From the NCBI GenBank assembly GCA_030704615.1, contig CM060734.1, forward strand, positions 11,904,001 through 11,968,000: DNA of 64,000 bases. Direction: 5' to 3'. Both the position numbers and the translations under genes were made by a program. The notes under the pieces are model-generated. The model did no database searches and had not been told where the DNA came from. It saw only the letters and a program-made list of their open reading frames with translations. The stretch's first letter is position 1. The number at the start of each line of letters is the position of its first letter. This document shows positions 10,910-20,190 of the stretch, one piece after another. Source of the DNA: Takakia lepidozioides (taxonomy: Eukaryota; Streptophyta; Takakiopsida; Takakiales; Takakiaceae).

Positions 10910-11989
10910 ATGGGGTCGGGCAAGCCAAAGCGAAAGCGGAACGGCCCAAAAGATGATGATCCTGGTGAGCCCGATGGGGGCGACGTGTCACCGAAGCGGC
11001 CGTTTGAGGAAGCGACGTAGGTTTCTGAAAGCGAGGCCGCTCAAGAGCGGGAGGAATCCGAGGAGTCGGAGCCCGAGGAATCCGTGAGAGCTCCGACCGA
11101 CCAACAGATGCCTCCCATGCCGGCAGCCTTTTGGGAAGGGTTGTTGGCGCAGTTTGGCGGGACGTTGAAAGACGTGTTGAAGGCGGCTAATGCCACTTCC
11201 ACTAAGGCAAAGTTTAAGGTGAAGCCTAAGGAACCTGGAACCTTCGAGGGCGTCCGAAATCGGAAGGCACTCAACACCTGGCTCCTAGAGCTAGAGCAGT
11301 ACTTCCGGGCGGCCAAGTTGAGTGACGAGGATCGGGTGGAAGTGGCTCCCACCTATTTGAGGGGCTATGCTCAACAATGGTGGCAGAAACGCCTTCACGA
11401 CCGAGGTCCAAGCCCGGAAACCTTGGACTGGAGTGGGTTCAAGGAATTGATGAAGAGACAGTTTGTGCCCCTCAACGCGTCCTGGCTTGCCCGGGACAAG
11501 ATGAGGAATTTGAAGCAAACAGATGACATTCGGGGGTATGTCCAGGCTTTCAATGTGTTGTTGCTCGAAGTCACGGACATGGCAGAACCAGAAATGGTCT
11601 TCAACTTTGTGGCGGGACTGGCCCCATGGGCCAGGCGGAAGTTGGAGGAGAAGCCACCCAAGACTTTGAACGAGGCAATTGAGAGGGCTGAATGTTTCTC
11701 GGATGTCCCTAGGGGCGAAAGACAAGGCCGTACGGAGCTGAACCACAAGAAGACCCGGCGGGAAGGTGACTCCTCCCGACCGGAAAGAAGTGGGATAGGC
11801 CACGCGGCGACAATGGCACGTGGAAATCGAAGGGAGGGCCTTCACACGTCAAGGCGGCACCCGGTGCTTCGAAAGGAAAAGCGGGTGGAGCGGCTTATGG
11901 CGGACAGAAGGCGACCTTTGATGGAGTGTGTTTTCAATTGCGGGGAGCCCGGGCACATGGCCAAGAAGTGCACAAACCTCGACAATTGA
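10910..11989 (+). pseudogene. gag of chromovirus D
   Basis: The start at 10910 (MGSGKPKRKRNG) follows the PBS. A TAG at 11018-11020 breaks the frame, which is open again from 11021 to 11989. The capsid core includes FKVKPKEPGTFEG, LRGYAQQWWQKRL and FNFVAGLAPWARRKLEEKPP. The zinc knuckle [11 protein letters not shown] lies near the end. Compared with element E, a 1-nt loss near 11785 and a 1-nt gain near 11930 put the basic segment before the knuckle out of frame. Confidence 0.88.
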
Positions 11990-14900
11990 ACATGACTCGG
12001 GCAACCACGGAGCTGTCGGAAGATACCATCAGTCGCTTGGTGGAAGCGGTGGTCGCCAGGACTTGCAAGGTAGGCAACTATTCTTGTGAGTTGTATCAGG
12101 AAACTGGCGCCCTACGTAAAGGGAGTCAGTTATTGTTCGTGGATGGGATAATATCCGGAACTAACGTGTCGTTGTTGGTGGACACAGGAGCGTCGCACTC
12201 CTTCATGACGCCGGCGGCGGCGCGAAAGTTGGGACTCCCGACAAGTGACGTGGGGGCCTCTATTGAGGTGCGTTCTGCAAAAGGAGAACCGCAATTGGCG
12301 ACAAGGTTGGCATTTAATGTTCCTCTTCAACTGGGGAGTTGGGAGGGACGTGAGAACTTCACCATCTGCGAGATCGATGGAGTGGATCTCATTTTGGGGA
12401 TGACATTTTTGAGCAAATCCGGAGCGGTCATAGATGGCCGCAAGAGAGTAGTCACGCTGCCATGTGGGAATGGTGGCGAGGTCTTACGAGTGTCGGAAAC
12501 GCCCAAATCCGTGGGAGGGCGAATAAACCTTCTGTCAGCAAGGGAGTGGGCCGTGGAGGAGGCACACGAGCCCCAGTTTTTGCTTTACATTAGAGAAGTG
12601 AAAGGGAGAAGGCGATGGGGAGCCGAGCCCAGATTGGATCAAGGGGATTTTGGAGAAATACCAGGATGTGATGCCGGAGGATTTACCAAGCGGCTTGCCA
12701 CCGCGAAGAGGAGTTGACCACAAGATTGAGGTGATACGGGATCGGAACCGCCTGCCAAGGCGCCCTACCGGTTGAGCCACAGGAGTTGGTCGAGCTGAAG
12801 ACTCAGCTCAAGGATCTAATGTCAAAGGGGTACATCCGGCCGAGTAAGTCACCTTACGGAGCCCCGGTGCTATTCGCAGATAAGAAGGATGGGACGCTGC
12901 GGATGTGTGTCGATTACAGGGCTTTGAATAAGGTGACTATCAAAAACCGGTACCCTTTGCCAAGGATCGACGACCTTTTCGATCGGTTGGCAGGAGCGAA
13001 GTATTTCAGCCGGATCGACTTGCGCTCCGGCTATCATCAAATTCGGGTGGCGGAAGGAGATGAGGAGAAGACCGCGTGCAGGACAAGGTATGGTTCATAT
13101 GAGTTCTTGGTGATGCCTTTTGGCTCACCAATGCACCAACGACATTTAGCACGCTGATGAACAGCCTTTTTCAGGAGTGGTTGGATGACTTTGTGATCGT
13201 GTACATCGACGACATCTTGGTGTACTCGAAAACAAAGGAGGAGCACCTGGAGCACCCTCAAAAGGGTGTTCCAAAAATTGCGAGAAGGGAAGCTGTATGC
13301 CAAAGCTTCAAAGTGCGAATTCGGGGTCACAAAAGTGGAGTTCCTGGGGCATGTGATTACACAGGATGGGATCAAAATGGATGACAGAAAGGTGAGGGCG
13401 ATCTTGGACTGGGAGCCTCCGACTTCGGTCCCGGAGTGCGATCCTTCCTAGGACTCGCCTCCTATTACCGGAAGTATGTGAGAAATTTCGCCAAGATCGC
13501 GGGGGCCGCTGTCGGACCTTCTGTGTAAATCCAAAGTCTGGGTATGGAACACCTTGTGCCCAAGCTTTTGCTGAATTGAAGCAGCGGATGGCGGAAGCTC
13601 CAGTCTTGAAAATCCCGGAGTTCGATCGTCCGTTCGAGATACATACAGATGCGTCGGACTTCGCGATTGGGGGTGTACTGATGCAAGATGGACGTCCAGT
13701 GGCTTACGAAAGTAAGAAACTGAATGAAGTGGAGCGACGGTGGCCGACGCACGAAAAAGAGATGAAGGCGGTGGTGCATTGCCTTGAGCTTGGCGCCACT
13801 ATGTTGGTTCCAACCCAGTGAAGGTGTTCACGGACAATGTCACGGTGAAGTATTTTGCCACGCAGCCCAAGTTGTCCCCAAAACAACTTAGGTGGCAAGA
13901 TACTTTGGCGGTGTTCGACGTGGATATCCAGTACAAACCGGGACGGGACAATGTGGTGGCCGATGCTTAAGAAGTAGAAAGCAGCAGCTCTTTTGGTGTA
14001 CAGGGGCGAGACGGCGCTCCAAAGGAAGATCCGGAAGGCTTGCCGGAAGGATGAGCTGGCGAAGTCCGTGATGCAGGACTTGAGGATGGGGGTTAAATCG
14101 CAGTTCCACTTGCAAAATGGACTGCTCCGGTATAAGCAAAAGCGTCTCTACGTGCCGAAGGGAGGGATCAGAGATAGCCTCTTGAGAGAATGCCATGATA
14201 GCCCGCTTGCGGGCCACGGCGGAGCCAAGCGCACTGCGGCACTCTTGAAGAAAGAGTATTTCTGGCCCAAACTGAGGGAGGAGGCAGAGGAGTATGTCAA
14301 GACATGCACCACATGCCAACAAAACCGGAGCGAGTACAAAAAGCAAGCGGGGCTGTTACAACCCTTGCCGATTCCAGAGGGGACTTGGGAAAGCGTCTCG
14401 ATGGATTTCATGACTGCTATGCCGCTGTCAAAAGGATTCGATGCAATCATGGTGGTGGTGGATAGGTTCAGTAAAATGGGCCATTTCATCCCCACCAAGA
14501 GACGGCAACGGCGCAGGAGACAGGGCGACTTTACTTCGCCCACGTCTTAAAGCATCATGGAGTCCCGAAGGATATTGTCTCGGACCGCGATCCAAAGTTT
14601 ACGAGTAAATTTTGGAGGGCACTTTGGAAGAAGATGGGGACGAGGCTGAAGATGAGCACCGCCTTCCGACCTACGACCGACGGCCAAACAGAAAGAGTGA
14701 ATTCCGTAGTGAAGCAGATCTTGCGGAATTACGTGTCGGCAGACCAAACAGACTGGGTGAAACACTTAGACGCGGCAGAGTTCTGTTATAATAACACAGA
14801 ACACTCCGCAACGGGAGTTTCCCCTTTCGTATTGGTCTATGGAAAAGCACCTCTGGTGCCGACAAGTTGGGCCGCCCAGGACGTTGAGGAACCGGCAGTA

Positions 14901-15467
14901 GCGGCGGTACTGGAAGAACGCGAGCGTTTGTTGAAGCTCGCAAAGTACAACATTGCCAAAGCTAGGAAACGGTATGAAAGGCAGGCGAATCGGAAGCGGA
15001 GGGAAGTGAAGTTTGAGGCAGGCACAGAGGTCTGGTTGAACATCAAGAATTTCCGACTACCTCCGGAAGTGAGTCCGAAGTTCGTACCTCCGTATGCGGG
15101 ACCCTTTCGCATTCGGAAGGTTATGAATGAGGATGTGTATGAATTGGAGCTGCCAGCAAACAGCAAGGTGCACCCAGTATTCCATGTCTCCCTTTTGAAG
15201 CCTTACTTCAAAGATGAAGCGCGTCCGAATCGGCATCAAGTGTTGCGTCCGCCACCTATGCTGTTGGATCATGAAAATGAACCTGAGTACGAGGTGGAGG
15301 CAATACTTAAGTCGAGGAGGTTCAAGAACCGAGAAACGGAGTATCTCGTCAAATGGAAGGGCTATCATCATGTGGAGGCATCTTGGGTGCGTGCCTCAGA
15401 AATGGGAAACGCATCCGAGGCGGTTGCAGCTTTCGAAGGGCGACCTCAAAAGCGGAAGAAGCGTTGA
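11926..15467 (+). pseudogene. pol of chromovirus D (PR-RT-RNase H-INT-chromodomain), frameshifted
   Basis: In order: protease ([11 protein letters not shown], ~12168), RT ([11 protein letters not shown], ~12904; [13 protein letters not shown], ~13190), RNase H ([13 protein letters not shown], ~13640), integrase zinc region (HDSPLAGHGGAKR) and catalytic core (SMDFMTAMPLSKGFD, later TTDGQTERVNS), and a chromodomain (YLVKWKGYHHVEASWV, ~15345). The frame changes at least near 12600, 13120, 13255, 13435, 13790, 13970 and 14505, mostly by 1-nt indels when compared with element E. It is therefore not translatable as one protein. Confidence 0.92.
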
Positions 15468-16368
15468 TGGGACATCAACCTTGGAGCGTGGGGGAGGAAA
15501 TGCATGCTTAGCCCGGCTTAGCTAGCTTAGGAATCCGATTGCAAAAACTTGTATTGTACAAAAATGCTATAAATGAAATGGGTTCCAAATGTTGTGCGTC
15601 CTATTTTGTTTGGAATGGTGATGCATGGTATGGTTGGCTAGTGTGTAGAATGCATGCTAGCTTATAAAAGTGGGAGAGGTAAATTGGGTTAATCGTGTGT
15701 TTGCGTAGTGCCGAAATCGGGTGACCCCATCCAAGGGGCAAGGAAACTTGCGCCTTCTTTGGGAGTTCACGTGCTAGTGCGCACCTGGCGCGTGCGCGTA
15801 CTATAACTGCGCTACCGAGGGGGTTGCCTTGTAGTGCGGGCTAACGCGGAAGCTACGTGCTTCCGTTCACGTACTATAATCGTGTAGCCTCGGGACGAAG
15901 TCGTAGTGCGGCTTCGGCGTGTTCCCGTACCTCAGGCCAGCATTCCAAGGCGGACCCAATTGTAGTGATTGGGGCGCACGGTTGGTTCAAGGTTATCTTC
16001 CTAGTCAAAGAGGGTTCCAGGGGACCCTTGCTCAAGGTGATGCCAAAAGCGGCATCATGAGCGGTCGCAAGCAATGTTGTTGCAGTAAGGCGATTCGATC
16101 CTCGGGGAGGATCGTTCCTTGGCCTTGAAGTAGGCCAAGAAGAGTGCACTGGGAGGAGCTTGAGAGGCTCCACCCTTGGCCGGGACTTGGAGGAAGTCGG
16201 CCGAACTAGCTAGTGGAGAGTAGAGTCAAGTGTGGGGTTTGGTTCTTTGCCATGGGACGCCATGGTACGGAAACAAACTCCTTGATGTGGGACGCCACAA
16301 CTTGGATGTTCGTTTCTACAAAATGAACAAGTCGATGAGGACATCGACTCCCTGTTGGTAGGGGTGTG
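15468..16368 (+). other. non-coding 3' region of element D
   Basis: About 900 bp lie between the chromodomain stop and the 3' LTR with no ORF. The segment is well conserved in element E (51258-52163). It contains repeated ACGTACTATAA-like motifs and short GC-rich inverted repeats around 15770-15930. A weak purine run, GGTAGGGG, just before the LTR may be the polypurine tract. Confidence 0.7.
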
Positions 16369-17092
16369 TGTCGCGGCCCTTTGCCTTGAGGGCAGGGGGT
16401 CGGGACACATGAGGGGTTGCCCCTGTGGTGGGGGCAGCGGCAGCGATAGGTATGGGGGGCTGAAGCACCCTTGAGTGCCCAAGGCACCAAGGAGGCGGAG
16501 GCGCTCACTAGGTGGAGCCCCGCACACCGGGTTGCGGTGGGGGTGGCTCCACAAGGGGTGGTGGTAGCTTAGCGGACTTAGTGGGGGTGGCATAGGACTC
16601 ACCATGGGGGCGGAGACCTCGTGGTGGGAGTCGTGGGGAGTCTTGGGACTCATCACGGTCCATAGGGGCCGTGGTGAGTGGGCCAAGACTCACCGCGACT
16701 CATCACCGGGAGTCGAGGGTTTTCGTGGTGGTTCGCCATAAAATGGCATGGCTGGTTGTGAAACCCCCGCGGACAGCTACAGAAGTATATATAAGGGGAG
16801 TAGTAACCTCGAGAACGGTGCAAGCCCGTTGGTGACCAAAAACTAGTGAGTAAGCGAGCGAGCCGGAAAGCGACCAAAAAGTGGGGAGCTGTTCCGGACT
16901 GCCATCTACCAAAGGGAATTCTCCTGGTCCCAAATAGGTGGAGGGTTTAGTGGAAGCGAAGGGGGACCGTTATGTCCCGGTGAGCAGCCGAAGCTCCAAG
17001 TTGGCCCGGCGGCCAGGTTGGGAGTCAGGCGCGCGCATCAAAGCGAGTAACTATGACTTGAAGGGGAGCTTATCGAAGTGAGGTGCGCGACA
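16369..17092 (+). repeat. 3' LTR of chromovirus D
   Basis: This 724-bp copy of the 5' LTR starts TGTCGCG and ends CGCGACA, with a TATATATAAG motif near 16796. It is followed by TGTTG, the right flank of the probable target duplication. Confidence 0.95.
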
Positions 17093-17894
17093 TGTTGGCC
17101 CCCCTGCTGGTGCTAGTCCTTGAGGACCTGTTGTAGTTGTGGTGGAACTCCACCAAGTGCTGGTCCATGAGCACTCCCTGCTACTGGCCCCACTACATTC
17201 ACAGTATTCCCAACTCCAGTTGCACTACTTCCCACACTCCCTGTCTTCCCCGAGCCAGATCCAGGCTGCCCGCCTGATCCCCCTGAGCTGACACCTTTGT
17301 TGGCCTGTGATCCAAGTGCTCCACTTGATCCAGGTCCAACAGGTTGGGATGTCATGGTTGTAGTCTCAACCTCAACTGTTGGGTCTACTTCTTCATACTC
17401 TCATCTTCCAATTTCTTCTCTCTGTTTTCATCTTCCAAGTTCTGCCCTTGGGTTTCTTCTTCTTCACTCATGTAACTCAACTAAAGTGGTGTGGGAGAGT
17501 CTGAACTCTCCGTTGGCTCTGCCACATCCTCCTCTCCTTCCTGGCCTTGTGCCTCAAAAACTGGAGTTCCTGCTTTTGGTGTTCCATGCCAACTCTAATC
17601 AAAGATTTCCGTCAAATCTTTAATCCAGGGATGTACCTCAAATCTTTCACCTCGTGGTTGATCTTCTTCCTGTACCAATTCCCTTAATCTTTCTTGTAAA
17701 GAATAAAAAGGAGTAGCATCCAACTCTAATTCTTCCGGTATGGGTGATGTACTCTTTGATCTTAACGGTGTGAGAGGTCCAGATGATTCCCCTATGTCTA
17801 TTCCTCTCTCCCAAAGATATGGATAATTAGCTTTCAGATAACTTTCTCTTTTTGCTGAATATCTCTGGAGTCTAGCTTTTCTTTCATCACTCAT
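17093..17894 (-). pseudogene. Ty3 element C gag, N-terminal part
   Basis: Reading down from 17894 the ORF starts MSDERKARLQRYSAKRESYL, has an acidic segment ending in WIKDLTEIFD (17595) and continues in a shifted frame through a glycine/serine/proline-rich stretch (17113-17355). It then meets chromovirus D. The capsid core of the same gag resumes at 10130-9867. The N-terminal part has no recognisable domain of its own; assignment to gag rests on position after the PBS and on continuity with the capsid core. Confidence 0.65.
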
Positions 17895-17914
17895 GTCCCA
17901 TGTCTTTCATATCT

Positions 17915-18610
17915 TTAATGAGGCAATAACCAAAACTCTCTTCTGTAGTATCTCTCGTATATGCCTGAATTTCTTTCAAGCTTCAATGCACCTTTGGCTA
18001 TACTAGAAGTCTCCGTTACCATATAACCATATGGCAAACAAGTCTGAAAAGCTGTTCTTGGTGTGAGTTTGATCCACAGAATATCCTTAGGAATCCAATT
18101 CTTTACCAGTGTAAGCTCTTCATGCATATGAGTGTAAACATTCACTTTCCTTTCCTCCCAGCCTTCAAACTCTACTTGCTTAATGGATAGCAATGCTATC
18201 ACATAAACCAGTGTTGGTAACCAACGTGCTCTTCCTCTACAGGCTACTTGATAAATCTTTATCACTCCATTCTCCAGACCCCACTCAGGGTTAGCATCAT
18301 GCACTCTCTTAAGAATATTTTCTTTACAACCGTCTGGCAATTCCAAGAACCTCTGAAAGAATTGTTTGGACAATCTTTCCTTCTCCGTTCCACATGGAAT
18401 TTGATTCACATTAAATTCTTTAATTCTCCAACCACCATGATCCCACCAGATGCCTGTCACATCTGGTTGTTCATGACCCAGTTCCCCAGTATGGTCGCCA
18501 AATGTCGAGCGGCTTTTACTCACCCATCCCTTCGCTATCCGAGGCGGAAACTCCAAGATAGAAGAGTTGGATATCTCTAAACACTCAGCCCGCTCAGAAC
18601 AATCAGTCAT
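17915..18610 (-). CDS. leader ORF of element C crossing the LTR and PBS
   Basis: This 231-codon ORF starts at an ATG inside the 5' LTR (18610), reads through the LTR end and the PBS, and stops 20 nt before the gag start. The first ~35 codons (MTDCSERAECLEIS...) are LTR-encoded; the same reading is present in the related LTR at 25187 on the plus strand. The internal part is rich in tryptophan and charged residues (IWWDHGGWRIKEF, ELPDGCKENILKRV, WLPTLVYVIALLSI) with no family I recognise. It could be an extra retrotransposon ORF or the true gag N-terminus before a frameshift. Confidence 0.5.
   Translation of the reverse strand: MTDCSERAECLEISNSSILEFPPRIAKGWVSKSRSTFGDHTGELGHEQPDVTGIWWDHGGWRIKEFNVNQIPCGTEKERLSKQFFQRFLELPDGCKENILKRVHDANPEWGLENGVIKIYQVACRGRARWLPTLVYVIALLSIKQVEFEGWEERKVNVYTHMHEELTLVKNWIPKDILWIKLTPRTAFQTCLPYGYMVTETSSIAKGALKLERNSGIYERYYRREFWLLPH
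18483..18500 (-). other. primer binding site of element C
   Basis: On the minus strand TGGCGACCATACTGGGGA begins 2 nt after the LTR end. The form TGGCGACC...ACTGGGGA is the PBS seen in many plant Ty3 elements of the Tat/Athila type. Confidence 0.75.
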
Positions 18611-19438
18611 GACCTACAGCTAGTGAATCATGGTTGTGCTTCCTATTTGTATTTCTTCTTGCCTTCATGTTAGCCAATTACCTTACTGTGCATACTGAAG
18701 CATCAGATTGCTTCAGTATCTATCAAGTTCCAATCAATCATTCATTCATTCCACAACTTCATTTATGTCTCTCTGCACAGTGTATTTGTATCGAATTAGT
18801 ATCAGATTATGATTTATCAGGTATCAGGCCAATGCCATGATGTCCCTAATCTACCCTACTGTATGATTCTACAGCTTGCATGAATTAAGCCTCAATCAAG
18901 TCATCATCTCCTCTTCACTGTTTCCGCTCTCCGTTTCCTCTCCCCTTCCCCTCACCAAGTCGCGCTCTCCAAGAAGTGATCCCCTTCCTGTTGCCGCCCT
19001 GCCTAATCTACCCGCAAGCTGTTCTAACCACCTAACTAACTAACTGTCACCCCTGAAGTAACCCGTTCCCTCTGCAGATGTCGTTCCCACACAGTCATTC
19101 CCTGTCAATGATAACCGTTCCCTATGTACGCTGTGACGGGCTGTGCCAAGCTGTGTCGAGCTGTGACTGTGCCGAGCTGTGACTGGCTGTGTAAAACTGT
19201 GTCGGGCTGTGTCGGGTTGTGACTAGCTGTGGCGAAGTTGTGACTGGCTGTGACTGGCTGTATGAGGCTGTGTCGGGCTGTGTTAGACTGTGTCGGCCTG
19301 TCTACCACCCCTAAAGCCTGTGTCTGTCACCCCTAAGGCCTCTGTTGGTCTAAGTCTTCCCTTCGTAAGTCTGCGCAAAAATTAAGGGTACCCCACAGAG
19401 CCCGTAAAAGTGACTAAGTCCCAAACAGCCCTCTAACA
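18503..19438 (-). repeat. 5' LTR of Ty3 element C (936 bp)
   Basis: Read on the minus strand it starts TGTTAGAGGGCTG at 19438 and ends GCTCGACA at 18503, directly before the PBS. It is homologous, in opposite orientation, to the LTR at 24275-25295: the first ~120 bp, the internal minisatellite and the ATGACTGATTG region all correspond. The partner 3' LTR of this element is not in the window. Confidence 0.88.
19128..19302. repeat. CTGTGnC minisatellite inside LTR C
   Basis: This is a run of imperfect ~10-11 bp units of the form GCTGTGWCNG. The same array in the opposite orientation lies in the J LTR (24415-24640). Confidence 0.85.
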
Positions 19439-19475
19439 ACCGGGGTCAGTACCAATCAAATAGGCAAAGTACAGG

Positions 19476-19730
19476 ATGAATCCCAACTATGCACAGAAGG
19501 TTGGGGAGGAGATTAAGAAGTTGGCTGAGGCTAAGTTCATATACCCGATAGAGTATACAACTTGGCTATCACCCATTGTGATAGTTCCCAAGAAGAATGG
19601 CAAACTGAGAGTTTGTGTGAACTATAAGAAGTTGAATGATTGTACAAAGAAAGATCTCTTTCCTTTGCCATTTACAGAAGCTGTACTGGACACTGTGGCA
19701 GGCCATGAGATGTATACAGAAGATGTATGA
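19476..19730 (+). pseudogene. Ty3 reverse transcriptase N-terminal fragment
   Basis: This 84-codon piece contains MNPNYAQKVGEEIKKL, WLSPIVIVPKKNGKLRVCV, NYKKLNDCTKKDLFPLPF and ends at GHEMYTED. This is the first third of a Ty3 RT, up to just before the palm FSxxD region. It ends at a TGA at 19728-19730, after which RT similarity is lost. Confidence 0.85.
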
Positions 19731-19739
19731 TAACAACAT

Positions 19740-20190
19740 AGCTATGTTACAAACCATTAACAAATAGATGCTTGCTAGCGTCAATGCCAATAAGTTGAAG
19801 GGATACAGTGGTATCCATGATAAACCATTGCAGCATGATTTGCATCTTGAAACACAGATGAAAGCACAGACTACACCAGTAGCACCAGCGGAGCATGAAA
19901 CACTTGACATAAAGCCGAATGTGTATGACCATAGCAGAGAACATAGGTGTTCACACAACCATCACAGTCCACCATAGTCTAATACAACATATCACAGCTT
20001 ACCACAGCTTGTCACAGCCCAACACAGGCAACACAACCCACACAGGTCGCACAGTCCATAGGGGCAGTGACAGATGGACACGAGTTAACGTCAGTTAAGT
20101 GGCCGGTAAGTGTAAAGACAAATGAAGTGTAATGACAAACTCGGAGAATGTGCCACGCGGACAGAGGGAGACGGGAGAGTGTTTGAATTC
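19740..20190. other. non-coding segment of element J with a second CACAGC array
   Basis: No protein similarity is seen. Positions ~19975-20062 hold CACAGCTTACCACAGCTTGT-type repeats that match the LTR minisatellite, so part of this stretch may be LTR-derived. Confidence 0.45.

Larger units (their letters stand above)
10131..17092 (+). mobile_element. chromovirus D (Ty3 LTR retrotransposon, full length, degraded)
   Basis: This 6962-bp element has two 724-bp LTRs, a PBS matching the 3' end of initiator tRNA-Met and a gag-pol with a C-terminal chromodomain. The flanks TGCTG (10126-10130) and TGTTG (17093-17097) look like a 5-bp target duplication with one change. The host sequence is the minus-strand gag of element C. 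The coding region has a stop in the gag N-terminus (11018-11020) and several 1-nt indels through pol. Element E (45915-52892) is a close relative with fewer lesions. Confidence 0.95.

Noticed and set aside
11041-11845. Minus-strand ORFs opposite the chromovirus gag (also 46827-47631)
   Set aside because: They are antisense shadows of a GC-rich coding region; the sense frame carries all gag motifs.
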